Shown here in pieces: positions 1 to 9,700 of a stretch of DNA of 64,000 nucleotides. The first letter of the stretch is position 1, and every line of letters starts with the position of its first letter. This DNA comes from Suilimivivens sp045586385 (GTDB lineage Bacteria > Bacillota > Clostridia > Lachnospirales > Lachnospiraceae). The notes under the pieces are model-generated. The model had not been told where the DNA came from. It was given only the letters and a program-made list of their open reading frames with translations, and did not search any database. The translations under genes and the position numbers were made by a program. Location: NCBI GenBank assembly GCA_045586385.1, contig JAZNAE010000011.1, positions 1 through 64,000 of the forward strand, read 5' to 3'.

Positions 1-177
1 AGGCAAGGAGAAGGACAGCCCTTTGGTTATACAGGGTACCGGTATGACAACATCAGTAACACCTACTTTGCCCAGGCCAGGGAGTATCAGCCAGAGAGTG
101 GCAGGTTTACGGCAGAGGATGTGATAAAGGGAAACGGAGCAGCGCCGGTTACACTGAATCAGTATGGGTATTGTAGA
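1..177 (+). repeat. Rhs core 3' end, copy 1
   Basis: Bases 1-125 are identical to 11049-11173 as read by eye. Identity then drops gradually, and it stops at the LNQYGYC codons where the unique tip begins. The true left edge lies outside the window. Confidence 0.9.
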
Positions 178-888
178 AGTAATTCAATGTCATTTGCGGA
201 CTTAGATGGACGAGATGTATATTATTTTTATGATCCGGAGGTGTTTGCAGAAGGTAAAGTAGAAGAAGAGGTAGAAGCAGATATAGAATTACTGGAAGAA
301 TACTATGATACTAAAGTACATAAAGTAACCTTAAACTCAAAAGAGGATTTTGTCGAGGGGTGGAACGGCATGGAAGGCGATATAGAAGCAGTTGTTATAT
401 ATACACATGCAAATCCCACTACATTAAGAGTAGATACAAAATTAGAATTAGGTGAAAATGGAAAAAAAATAGGTAAGTCAAATGAACAATTTAAAATAGA
501 AGATACGAATGAATTAAATCCTCAAAATATTGATACGGTGGTTTTTTTAGGGTGTAATGTCGGAAAAAATGAATCCGAGAGAAATATAGCGACAGAATTT
601 ATAGCTGATTATAACAATTTGGGAATTAAGCAAGTGATTGCGGCAGACGGTTCAGTTTATCATAAGAATGAATTATGTAAAGAAGGATTTTGGATTTGGG
701 AGAAAACAAAAGTACAGCATAAGTTGAATGTAAAGGAGGAAGATGGCATAGGGTTTAAAAAGTACTACTATGTGGATGGTAATGAATACTTAAATGTGTA
801 TCAATTGGGAAGAAATTTTGATAGTATAATAGAACTGCTAGAAGCAGAAGAAGGAACATGCTTGCAAGATGGAGGGTGTATTCAATGA
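1..888 (+). CDS. Rhs-family toxin, 3' end only (core end plus caspase-like C-terminal tip)
   Basis: The reading frame is open from the first base, so the gene starts left of the window. The first ~60 codons are the end of an Rhs core (QPFGYTGYRYDN, then YQPESGRFTAEDV and LNQYGYC). They are nearly identical to the cores of the two other Rhs copies at 11049 and 13285. After LNQYGYC the base composition becomes AT-rich and the sequence is unrelated to the other tips. The tip (about 230 residues) has a strand ending in His (VVIYTHANP, His codon 406-408). About 49 residues later comes VVFLGCNVG (Cys codon 553-555). This His...GCN arrangement resembles clan CD/caspase-like and DUF4347-type domains, so a cysteine-peptidase toxin is a reasonable but unproven guess. 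The stop overlaps the start of the next gene (ATGA), as in toxin-immunity pairs. Confidence 0.75.
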   Translation, partial: RQGEGQPFGYTGYRYDNISNTYFAQAREYQPESGRFTAEDVIKGNGAAPVTLNQYGYCRSNSMSFADLDGRDVYYFYDPEVFAEGKVEEEVEADIELLEEYYDTKVHKVTLNSKEDFVEGWNGMEGDIEAVVIYTHANPTTLRVDTKLELGENGKKIGKSNEQFKIEDTNELNPQNIDTVVFLGCNVGKNESERNIATEFIADYNNLGIKQVIAADGSVYHKNELCKEGFWIWEKTKVQHKLNVKEEDGIGFKKYYYVDGNEYLNVYQLGRNFDSIIELLEAEEGTCLQDGGCIQ

Positions 889-1385
889 AAAAAAAGATAA
901 TTATTGTAATGTTTATATTGATTGGAATTATTACTATATGCCTAATAATACTCAGTAGACCAAGAGTAGTTGTGATACATCCGGCTATTATCGAAAATCC
1001 GAATGAAGAGATAGTAGAAATGGATCTGAAGCTGATAGGTAAGTTTAAAGCAGAAGATGAAGCGTATGTAGGATATTCTAAAGAATATCTGATGAATACA
1101 ACTTATTGGTGGCAAGCTATGAGACAGTCACACTATGAACATATTGCAAAAGAAAGACTCGGATTGGAAGAAATAAATTATGATTTTGACTTTGAAAAAT
1201 ATTCATATATTTTTTCATATGGGAGACCCTTCAAATATTTACGCTGTAATAAAACTCTTGAATATAGGCAAGGAGGATATGAGGTGGAGTATGAGTTTGA
1301 TATGGAAATTCCCTATGAATCAAATGTTGTATATGTTTATGAGACAAATGATTACTTTTTGGTAGAGGTTGAGTGGATAAAATAA
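885..1385 (+). CDS. Putative immunity protein for the upstream Rhs tip; membrane-anchored
   Basis: This is a 166-residue protein. The ATG at 885 is preferred over the upstream in-frame ATG at 858 because GGAGGG lies 10-15 bases before it and it overlaps the toxin stop by ATGA. Residues 4-27 are a single hydrophobic segment (KKIIIVMFILIGIITICLI), followed by an extracytoplasmic domain rich in Glu, Tyr and aromatic residues. I recognise no family. The role is inferred from position directly after the variable Rhs tip and from the AT-rich composition matching the tip. The two other Rhs tips in this window are also followed by single-TM proteins of similar size. An outward-facing anchored domain would suit a toxin acting at or outside the membrane. 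Confidence 0.55.
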   Translation: MKKKIIIVMFILIGIITICLIILSRPRVVVIHPAIIENPNEEIVEMDLKLIGKFKAEDEAYVGYSKEYLMNTTYWWQAMRQSHYEHIAKERLGLEEINYDFDFEKYSYIFSYGRPFKYLRCNKTLEYRQGGYEVEYEFDMEIPYESNVVYVYETNDYFLVEVEWIK

Positions 1386-1448
1386 ATAACTAAGAACAAG
1401 AGATAATATTATTAGACAGCATTAAAAATACAGAGGAGAATCAAAGAT

Positions 1449-4400
1449 ATGGAATGTACCTTACCATCGGAAAACAGAAAAGTATTTCAAAGGAAATCAA
1501 TTATTACTATTGCAGATAATAATAGTGATATTGTTATAAAACATATTCCGCTTAAAGTATGGATTGAAGGGGATGTTGCTTGTTTTGAAGCAACCCAAAA
1601 AGAAGAATATGTTTACCATAATGGGGAAAGGTATACGATTTCTTCTGTAGCCCGGATGATTCCTTTTCAGGAAGGAGATACTTTCATTTTTGCTAATGCC
1701 GGTATCACTATATATGCAGAAAGAATTGAAGTTGATATGCAACCGGGGAGTTATGAAACAAAGCTGCTAGAGAGAGAAGTGGAAGACATTCCCTTTGAAG
1801 GATTCCCTCATTATAAACGTTCTCCAAGATTAATTAAGCGTGTCCCAACAGATAAGATTGCAATCAACAGACCGGTCGAAAAGGGCAAGAAAGAAAAGGC
1901 AAATTTAATACAGCTTATTGTTCCGCCAATCATTATGCTGGGGGTAACAGTTGCTGTAAGCATTGTGATGAAAAGAGGGCTGTTTGTAATTATTTCGGCC
2001 ATTTCTACAGTGATGAGTATTGTTCTTTCCGTGATTAGATATATAAAGCAGAGAAAAGAGAGCAGAGAGTATGAGGAAAAAAGGAAAGAAATGTATGACC
2101 AATACTTGCTTTCGGTGCGTAAGCAGCTTTACCGGGCAAAAGAAAAGGAGATAGAAGCTTGGGAATATAATTATCCGGATATAGAAGCAATTGAAAAAAT
2201 GATAAATGGCTATCATAGCCGTATTTATGAAAGGAGTGTCAGTGATAGTGATTTTCTTACTTTGTCGGTAGGTACGGCTACAGAGCCTGTCAGTTTTCCG
2301 ATTACCATGCAAAGTAAAGAAATGGAATTGGAAAAAGATGAGTTGGAAGAAGAAGCACTATCAATTAAAAGAGGTTTTGAACACATTGAAAATAAGCCTG
2401 TTGTTATAGATTTAAAGCAGGCCCATCTGGGATTGGTAGGGGAAAAGGATATCATACATGAGCAGTTAAAGATTCTGGTTGCACAGTTGACATTCTTTCA
2501 CAGCTATCATGAATTGGAAATTATCAATATTTTCAATGATAAATATAATGATGATTTCAAGTGGATGAATTGGTATCCTCATTTACAAATACATTCTATT
2601 AATGTTTACGGATGTGTAAATAACGAAAGAATGCGTGACCATGTACTTGGAAGCATGCACCGTATTATTAAGGATAGAAAACTGAAACAGGATGAAAATC
2701 GTAAGGATAACAGATTTCTTCCGCACTACATATTTATTATTGATGATCCCAGACTGATAGCAGATCATGCCATCATGGAATATCTGGATAAGGAAGGCGA
2801 TAACTTAGGATTTTCCATTATTTACACCACGCATATGAGGGCTAACCTGCCGGAAAATATTAAAACAATTTTACAGTTAAATCATTCTGACGGTGGAGTA
2901 CTGCTTTTAAATAATGGGGAGATGGTGGATAAAAAAATAAAATTACAGCGAGCCGGGGCTGTTGACTTTGAACAGATGGCGAGAAACTTAAGTGTATTAA
3001 TTCATGAAAAAGGAATTATTTCACAGATACCGGAAAGCATTACGTTTTTTGATATGTATCATGTAGAAAAACCGGAAGAGCTCAGAATAGAAGAGAGATG
3101 GAGTAAGAATCAGTCCTATAAATCATTGGCAGTACCTTTAGGCGTACGTGGGATGGAAGATTACTTATATTTGAATCTGCATGAAAAAGCACATGGACCA
3201 CATGGATTGGTGGCAGGAACTACCGGTTCAGGAAAGTCAGAAATTGTACAGTCATATATTCTATCTTTGGCAGTGAATTTTCATCCTCATGAGGTTGGAT
3301 TTTTACTAATTGACTATAAGGGTGGTGGTATGGCAGGACTCTTTAAGAAATTGCCTCACTTATTGGGAACAATTACCAATCTGGATGGCAGTGAAAGTAT
3401 GCGTGCCATGGCGTCCATCAAAAGTGAACTTTCCAGAAGACAGAAAATATTTGGACAGAATAATGTAAATCACATTAACGACTATAATAAATTGTTTAAG
3501 TTAGGCGAGGTGGAGGAGCCTTTGCCGCATCTGTTTCTTATCAGCGATGAGTTTGCGGAACTTAAGAAGGAACAGCCTGAGTTTATGACAGAACTGGTAT
3601 CTGCAGCGAGAATTGGTCGAAGCCTTGGTATTCATTTGATTTTGGCAACACAGAAACCATCCGGAGTGGTAGATGATCAGATATGGACAAACTCAAGATT
3701 CAAACTGGCATTAAAAGTCCAAAACGAAGCAGACAGTAAGGAAATTATCAAGACGCCGGATGCTGCCTTTATAACCCAACCGGGACGGGCCTATTTACAA
3801 GTGGGTAACAATGAAATATATGAATTATTTCAGTCAGCATGGAGCGGAGCAGCATATCAGACGGAACAGGAAGAGAAGGCGGCAGATGACAGGGTATATC
3901 TGGTAAATGAACTTGGACAGGGCGAGCTGATTAATCATGATCTCAGCAATCTGGTAGAAAGCGAACAATTAAAGGTAACACAACTGGACGCAACTATTGA
4001 ATATATTAATAAGTTATATGAAAAAACAAATGCAGTTCCGGTAAAAAGACCTTGGCTGCCTCCATTGGAAAATAGGATGGTGAGTCCTTATGTTGAGAAA
4101 CTGGTAGTAAAGAATTACGAAAATGAAAAAATTTTGTTGGATCTTGATATACCAATGGGATTAGTGGATATACCGGAGGAGCAGAAGCAGACAGAGTATC
4201 ATTTAAACCTACTGCAGGAAGGAAATGTTGCTTTTTTTGCCGCAGCAGGATATGGGAAATCCACATTTTTGACCACGGTTATTTTGAGCCTTGCCTTAAA
4301 GAATTCCGTAGACAGATTGAATTTTTACATTTGTGATTATGGTAACAGCGCATTAATTCCGTTAAATAAGCTACCACATACGGCAGACTATATAACCATG

Positions 4401-5696
4401 GATGATAATGAGCGAATCACGAAGTTAATCCGTATTTTGACGGAGGAGATGAAGCTGAGGAAAAAGCTGTTGGCCCAGAAAATGGTACAAAACTTTGATG
4501 TATATAATCAAATGAGTGAAGAACCATTAAAAGCAATTGTGGTTGTAATTGATAATTATGACGTTGTAAAGGAAATAGATGAAGGCTTAGGAGAATTCCT
4601 TGGAAGGCTGAGCAGAGATGGTGTAGGACTTGGAATATATTGTATCATTACAGCAACCAGGCAAGGAGCGGTGAGGTACTCCGTATTAAACAATTTTAAA
4701 AATAAAATAGCCGGATTTCTGGTAGAGCGGACAGAAGTTTCCACTATGGTAGGAAAAAGCAAGTATCAGCCGCAAGAGATAGAAGGGCGTGTTTTGGTAA
4801 AAAATGATAAGGTTAATTTCATGCAGATTTATACCATGGTGCCTTTTAAGAATGAAGTGGATTATAACAATAACCTTCAAAACTTATTAGATAAAGTATT
4901 ACAGATGTATCCTACGAAACGTGCTCCGAGAATCCCTATTCTTCCGGAAAACTTTATATATCCGATGTTAACACAATACACAGGAAGGCAGAAATTTGAT
5001 GTGTTACTGGGACTTTATAAGGAAACTGTGGAGCTTGCAGGGTTTGACAGAAGTGCGTCACCATTTGTTGTTTTAGGTGATGCAGGAAAAGGAAAGACAA
5101 ACTTGCTGAAAGTGATTTTAGGGCAACTGGCAGGTAAAGAAAAAGTATTTTTATTTGATTCCGAAAGCCGTGAATTGTTCTTCCATAAGGGGGCAGATAA
5201 TCTTTCTTATATAGAAAATGAAGAGCAGGCAGAAGATTTCGTAGAGGAATTTATGGAACTGACAGCACAGAGAAAAAGTGCTTTTCATAAAGTACTTGAA
5301 ACGAATGCTTATATGTCACCAAAGAGTTTCTACGAAACATTAGAGAGTGTATACATAGTAATTGATGATACAGATGAATTTGTTTCACGTTATGCAACAC
5401 TTGGAAAGGCACTGGCAGAGAGTTTAAAACTGGCAGTAGAAACCGGGTGCGGAATCATTGTAACCACGCATTCCGCAAAAACAAAAGGATTTGATGAAAT
5501 AACGAAATTCTTTAAGACAACCACGGAAGGCATACTAATTGGAGCAATGGGAGTTTCCAATATATTTCCTGCAGTTGCAAACAGAGATTTACCTGTTCTT
5601 GGAGAAGGGCTTTTGTATCGCAGTGGTAATTATGAAAGAATTTTGCTACCTAAGTATGAAAGTGATGAAAGAGAAAACAGGATAACAGGGGGGTGA
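1449..5696 (+). CDS. essC: Type VIIb secretion system FtsK/SpoIIIE-family ATPase EssC
   Basis: EssC is the membrane motor that drives export in the Firmicutes type VII secretion system. The 1415-residue length fits the family. Seen in order: an N-terminal soluble region of ~150 residues (FHA-like in known EssC), a pair of membrane segments at about 153-200, a linker region, then three P-loop ATPase modules. Walker A motifs are at 590-597 (GTTGSGKS), 931-938 (AAAGYGKS) and 1210-1217 (GDAGKGKT), with a Walker B DE at 700-701 in the first module. The second module has Ala/Tyr in the P-loop and the third is more divergent, as is common in EssC. An RBS (GAGGAGA) precedes the ATG. It is followed after 4 bases by the small partner genes. 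EsaA, EssA, EssB and YukD homologues are not in this window. Confidence 0.9.
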   Translation: MECTLPSENRKVFQRKSIITIADNNSDIVIKHIPLKVWIEGDVACFEATQKEEYVYHNGERYTISSVARMIPFQEGDTFIFANAGITIYAERIEVDMQPGSYETKLLEREVEDIPFEGFPHYKRSPRLIKRVPTDKIAINRPVEKGKKEKANLIQLIVPPIIMLGVTVAVSIVMKRGLFVIISAISTVMSIVLSVIRYIKQRKESREYEEKRKEMYDQYLLSVRKQLYRAKEKEIEAWEYNYPDIEAIEKMINGYHSRIYERSVSDSDFLTLSVGTATEPVSFPITMQSKEMELEKDELEEEALSIKRGFEHIENKPVVIDLKQAHLGLVGEKDIIHEQLKILVAQLTFFHSYHELEIINIFNDKYNDDFKWMNWYPHLQIHSINVYGCVNNERMRDHVLGSMHRIIKDRKLKQDENRKDNRFLPHYIFIIDDPRLIADHAIMEYLDKEGDNLGFSIIYTTHMRANLPENIKTILQLNHSDGGVLLLNNGEMVDKKIKLQRAGAVDFEQMARNLSVLIHEKGIISQIPESITFFDMYHVEKPEELRIEERWSKNQSYKSLAVPLGVRGMEDYLYLNLHEKAHGPHGLVAGTTGSGKSEIVQSYILSLAVNFHPHEVGFLLIDYKGGGMAGLFKKLPHLLGTITNLDGSESMRAMASIKSELSRRQKIFGQNNVNHINDYNKLFKLGEVEEPLPHLFLISDEFAELKKEQPEFMTELVSAARIGRSLGIHLILATQKPSGVVDDQIWTNSRFKLALKVQNEADSKEIIKTPDAAFITQPGRAYLQVGNNEIYELFQSAWSGAAYQTEQEEKAADDRVYLVNELGQGELINHDLSNLVESEQLKVTQLDATIEYINKLYEKTNAVPVKRPWLPPLENRMVSPYVEKLVVKNYENEKILLDLDIPMGLVDIPEEQKQTEYHLNLLQEGNVAFFAAAGYGKSTFLTTVILSLALKNSVDRLNFYICDYGNSALIPLNKLPHTADYITMDDNERITKLIRILTEEMKLRKKLLAQKMVQNFDVYNQMSEEPLKAIVVVIDNYDVVKEIDEGLGEFLGRLSRDGVGLGIYCIITATRQGAVRYSVLNNFKNKIAGFLVERTEVSTMVGKSKYQPQEIEGRVLVKNDKVNFMQIYTMVPFKNEVDYNNNLQNLLDKVLQMYPTKRAPRIPILPENFIYPMLTQYTGRQKFDVLLGLYKETVELAGFDRSASPFVVLGDAGKGKTNLLKVILGQLAGKEKVFLFDSESRELFFHKGADNLSYIENEEQAEDFVEEFMELTAQRKSAFHKVLETNAYMSPKSFYETLESVYIVIDDTDEFVSRYATLGKALAESLKLAVETGCGIIVTTHSAKTKGFDEITKFFKTTTEGILIGAMGVSNIFPAVANRDLPVLGEGLLYRSGNYERILLPKYESDERENRITGG

Positions 5697-5700
5697 ATAA

Positions 5701-6117
5701 ATGGATGTAGCAAATGGAATGTCTGATTGGATGGAAAGACAAGCGGCCAGATTGGCGATTTTGGCAGAAATTAGTGCCCTTCGTGCACTAATTAATAAGG
5801 CGACAAGAGTAAAAATAAAGTTAAGTAACTCTAGGACAAATATTTCCATGCTGGTAACCTCATGGGAAAATGAGCTTTCTACTTTTGAATCAGGAACAAT
5901 GGCGGATGTTGAAGTTACAGATAAGTTTGAAGGTGTTGCAGCAAAGGAAATAAAAGGTAAATTGCCTGAGCCGGTTGCGAAAATGTCCAATTCGACAGGA
6001 GCGGCGACGGCTGTGCAAGGAGCTATTTCATCTCAAATGGGTAAACTGGATGAGTATATTGAAACAAAGCAGAATATGATTACTGCATTGCAGGCACAAC
6101 TTCAATCGTATGTATAG
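5701..6117 (+). CDS. Small helical type VII secretion partner protein (138 aa)
   Basis: This 138-residue protein is predicted to be mostly alpha-helical, with no signal peptide and no membrane segment. It starts 4 bases after essC and is therefore co-transcribed. Visible features are an N-terminal amphipathic stretch (SDWMERQAARLAILAEISALRA), a central SWENEL, and a C-terminal helix rich in Gln (MITALQAQLQSYV). Length and position resemble the small helical partners that accompany LXG/Rhs toxins in Firmicutes T7SS loci (Lap-type, DUF5082/DUF5344 class), but I cannot assign it to one of these families by eye. Likely a targeting or chaperone partner for the Rhs protein. Confidence 0.6.
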   Translation: MDVANGMSDWMERQAARLAILAEISALRALINKATRVKIKLSNSRTNISMLVTSWENELSTFESGTMADVEVTDKFEGVAAKEIKGKLPEPVAKMSNSTGAATAVQGAISSQMGKLDEYIETKQNMITALQAQLQSYV

Positions 6118-6129
6118 GGAGTAAGAGGT

Positions 6130-6423
6130 ATGGCAGATACAGTAAACTTGCAGGAAACAGAATATGACACCATTTTGACACAGATAGAAGTTTTACACGA
6201 GACAGCAATACAGCAGGTCAGATCAATATCAACAGAGATTAAATCTCTGTGTCAGACAGATGGTGGTTTTTATGCAGAAAAGATATCGGAAAAAATAGAT
6301 ATATTGCTTACTTGTTTGGAAACAGAGATAGTTTCATTGACAGAAACAAACTTTTTGAATTCCAAAACGGCAATGGATGATTTTGCAGAAATTATTAGAA
6401 ATGTGGATAGTGCATGTGGGTAA
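6130..6423 (+). CDS. Small helical type VII secretion partner protein (97 aa)
   Basis: A 97-residue helical protein with AGAGGT as ribosome binding site. The size is that of WXG100 proteins and the helical heptad pattern is clear (TILTQIEVLHETAIQQVRSIS; ISEKIDILLTCLETEIVSL). However, there is no Trp at all and so no WXG turn; a CQTDGGFYAEK stretch occupies the likely hairpin turn. It lies between two similar small genes downstream of essC, so a secretion-partner role is inferred from context only. Confidence 0.6.
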   Translation: MADTVNLQETEYDTILTQIEVLHETAIQQVRSISTEIKSLCQTDGGFYAEKISEKIDILLTCLETEIVSLTETNFLNSKTAMDDFAEIIRNVDSACG

Positions 6424-6446
6424 GGAACACATAGGAGGGAGTATTT

Positions 6447-6740
6447 ATGTCCGGTAATTTGGATATTAATAAGGAATCAGCAGGTACACAGATAGAAAAA
6501 CTCATGACAGATGCAGATACCTTTTTGGAAAATATGGAAGACGGGTACCAGACATTGGCTACCACAATTGCTAAATCAGAAGGGGACTTTATAGAGGCTT
6601 TAAAGGTACAAATAACCGGTGAACTTGCAATTTTGCAAGAAGCAAATACTTTCTTTAAAACACTTCTTGCAATGCTACAGGCAGCAAAAGGTGACTTTGA
6701 AACATTGGATACAACATATTCGGATTCAAAAGTTGGATAA
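6447..6740 (+). CDS. Small helical type VII secretion partner protein (97 aa)
   Basis: A 97-residue helical protein with a strong RBS (GGAGGGAG) before the ATG. Like its neighbour it is WXG100-sized but has no WXG motif. Helix 1 runs around TQIEKLMTDADTFLENMED and helix 2 around LAILQEANTFFKTLLAMLQA, with a C-terminal acidic/Tyr tail (FETLDTTYSDSKVG). It sits 36 bases before the large Rhs gene, the position usually held by the cognate partner of a T7SS toxin. Function is inferred from context. Confidence 0.6.
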   Translation: MSGNLDINKESAGTQIEKLMTDADTFLENMEDGYQTLATTIAKSEGDFIEALKVQITGELAILQEANTFFKTLLAMLQAAKGDFETLDTTYSDSKVG

Positions 6741-6776
6741 AATAACAACGATTTTCAAAAGAAAGGAACCAAAGAA

Positions 6777-9700
6777 ATGTCAGGGATAGGGGAGAACAGA
6801 GTATTCGATAAAACATCCTTGGAGGAATTAAAGGAGCAGGCAGTGTCCCTTATGGAGTGCGCCAAGGAAGTAACGGAAGAGATGAAATCAGAAGCCGAAG
6901 CCCTGCAGCAGATTGCCGGGGAAGTACCCGGGGAGGCAAAGGATGAGAGCCTTACGGATGCAGTAAGTACCTTATTGGAAACCCTGGATACGGAGCCTTA
7001 TGAAACCATGAAAACCTACCTCACCCAGATCCTTGATAAGCTGACAGCCATGGTGCCGGCATATGACAGCGCCGCAGGAGGTGTGCTTTCAGAGCTTAGC
7101 AGCACGGCAGCAAGCCTTCTGTCCATGCTGCAGGATTTGACAGCCATGATAGGGGCAGGAAGCCTCTCTGTAAGCCTGGAGGAATTTTCAGGGAAACTGG
7201 AAACCTACAAGGCGGCCTGGAACCAGGGCCTGTTATCTTTAAGCGGACAGATGGGCCTTACCATGGCATTTATGAAAGGCCTGGTATATACCAGCCGTTA
7301 CAGCAAGGACCCGGTGAACCTCTCCACGGGAAACTTTTACTACGAAAGGGAAGATATGCAGATAAGGGGAAGCATGCCCCTTGTATTTAAACGTTATTAC
7401 AATGCCCTGGATACCAGAAAGGGAGTCATGGGATATGGCTGGAGCCACAGCCTGGAGATCTCCTTGGAACTTATCAGGGAGAAAAAAGAAGAGATACAGG
7501 AAGAGAAGGTAAAGGGCCTGGTACTGCTAAAAGAAGACGGAAAGGAAATCACCTTTCAAAGAGAAGGGGAAGCATTTCAGGATGTCCATACCAAAAGGGA
7601 GAAGATCACAGAGACCAAAGAGGGCTACCTGTATGAAAAGGGAACTGTCAGCTACCTGTTTGACCGGGAAGGAAAGCTGACAGGCAAACAGGATGAACAG
7701 GGAAACTGTATCAGGCTTTTTTATGATACAGAGGGCAGACTGTGCAGTGCTGTAAAAGGGCACGTAACAGAACAGACAAGTGCACAGGAAAGTCCCTATG
7801 GCTTTACCTATACTTACGATACAGAAGGATACCTGAAAACTGTCACGGACCATACGGGAAGGAAGATAAGCTTCTTTTACGTGGAAGGGAAGCTGACGGA
7901 AGTGACAGACCCTGAAGGAGCGGTGATGACCTACCGCTATGACAGTGAAGGAAGAATCCGTGCCATCAAAAACGGCAGGGGTATTATAAGTGTGCGGAAT
8001 GAGTATGACGAAAAGGGAAGGGTGGTGCGCCAGAGGTTCCCGGATAAGGGAGAGATGACCTATACCTATCCGGAGGGAGAGAGAAGAACCATCCTTAGGG
8101 AGAGAAACGGAAGCACCATCATCTATGAACAGGATGAGAAACTAAGAAACGTGGCAGTCATTTACGCAGACGGAAGTGAAAGGCGGGAGTATGATGAAAA
8201 AGACCGCATGACCCGCTATGAGGATAAGAACGGAAATGCCACGGACTATACCTACGATGAAAACGGAAACCTAAAAAGCCAGACCAATGCCTTAGGGGAA
8301 AAGACAGACTTTTCCTTTGATGCAAAGGGAAAACTTTTAAAGATAGAAAAAGAAGGCATCACCATAGTAGATAACAGCTATAATGAGCAGGGACAGCTCC
8401 TTGGAAGTAGGGATGCCCTACAAAGGGAGCAGAGACTTACCTATGATGAAAAAGGACAGGTAAGGGAAATCATAAAGCCTGACGGAAGCCGCATAGGAAT
8501 GACCTATGATAAGAGGGGGAACGTGACAGAAATCAAAGACCCTTACGGTGCTGTTACGGGGTTTACTTATGATGCCCTAAACAGGGTCACAGAAACCAGG
8601 GATGGAAACGGGAACCTTCTATGCTATGAGTATGATAACAAAGACCGGATTGTGTGTGTAACCAATCCGGAGGGAAACAGCAGAAGATACCGCTACAATG
8701 AAAGCGGCAAGGTGACAGAGATAGAGGACTTTGACGGCGGTAAGGTCACCATGGAGTATAACAGCATCAACAAGCCCTGTATCATCAGGGACAAGGAAGG
8801 CAGGGAAAGTAGGAGAAGCTATGACCTTATGTGGAACCTGTCAGAAGAGATACTGCCTACAGGAGCCGTAAACAGATACCGTTATGATGCCATGAACCGC
8901 CTGACAGCCGTAGAGACCTACAAGGGGGAAGGGGAAGAGGCAGCATCCTGCATCTACTATACCCATGACAGGGCAGGAAACGTAACAGAAATCTGTCTGG
9001 GAGATGGGAAGGAGTGCCTTGGTAAAACAGCATTTACCTATGATAAGTTAGGCCGCCTTGTGGAGAGGGAAGATGCAGGGGGAGCAAAGACCACCTACCG
9101 GTATGATGCCTTTGGTAACCTGATACAGCTAACCGATGCCATGGGAGGCGTAAGCAGCTATACCTATGACGGGGCAGGACAGAGAATCAGCAAAAAAGAC
9201 CCTGCGGGAATGGTGACAACCTATATCTATGACCTTTTAGGAAATATAGAGAGCATCACAGATGCAGGTGGAAGAACCATAACCTACCACCATGAACCGG
9301 GAGGGAGACTTGCAGGGGTTACCTATCCGGATGGTAAGTCCGTATCCTATACCTATGACGGCAACGGAAACGTCCTTACCAGGGAAAGCAGTGAGGGAAT
9401 GAAGCTTTCCTACACCTATGACTGCATGAACCGCATCGTAGAGGTTAGCAGCAGCTTAGGACAGAAGAAATGCTATGAGTATGATGTCCTTGGTAATGTC
9501 ACAGCCATGACAGATGCCCTTTCAAACCGTACCACCTATGAATACACCATGAGCGGCAAGCTCTCAGCAGTCACGGATGCCCTTTCAAACCGTACCGTAT
9601 ACGCTTACGACGGGGCTGACAACCTGACATGCATCTGCCAGCAGGGAAATGAGGGAGAAGAAGACAGGGTCACCATCTATGAAAGAGATCCCTTAGGGAA

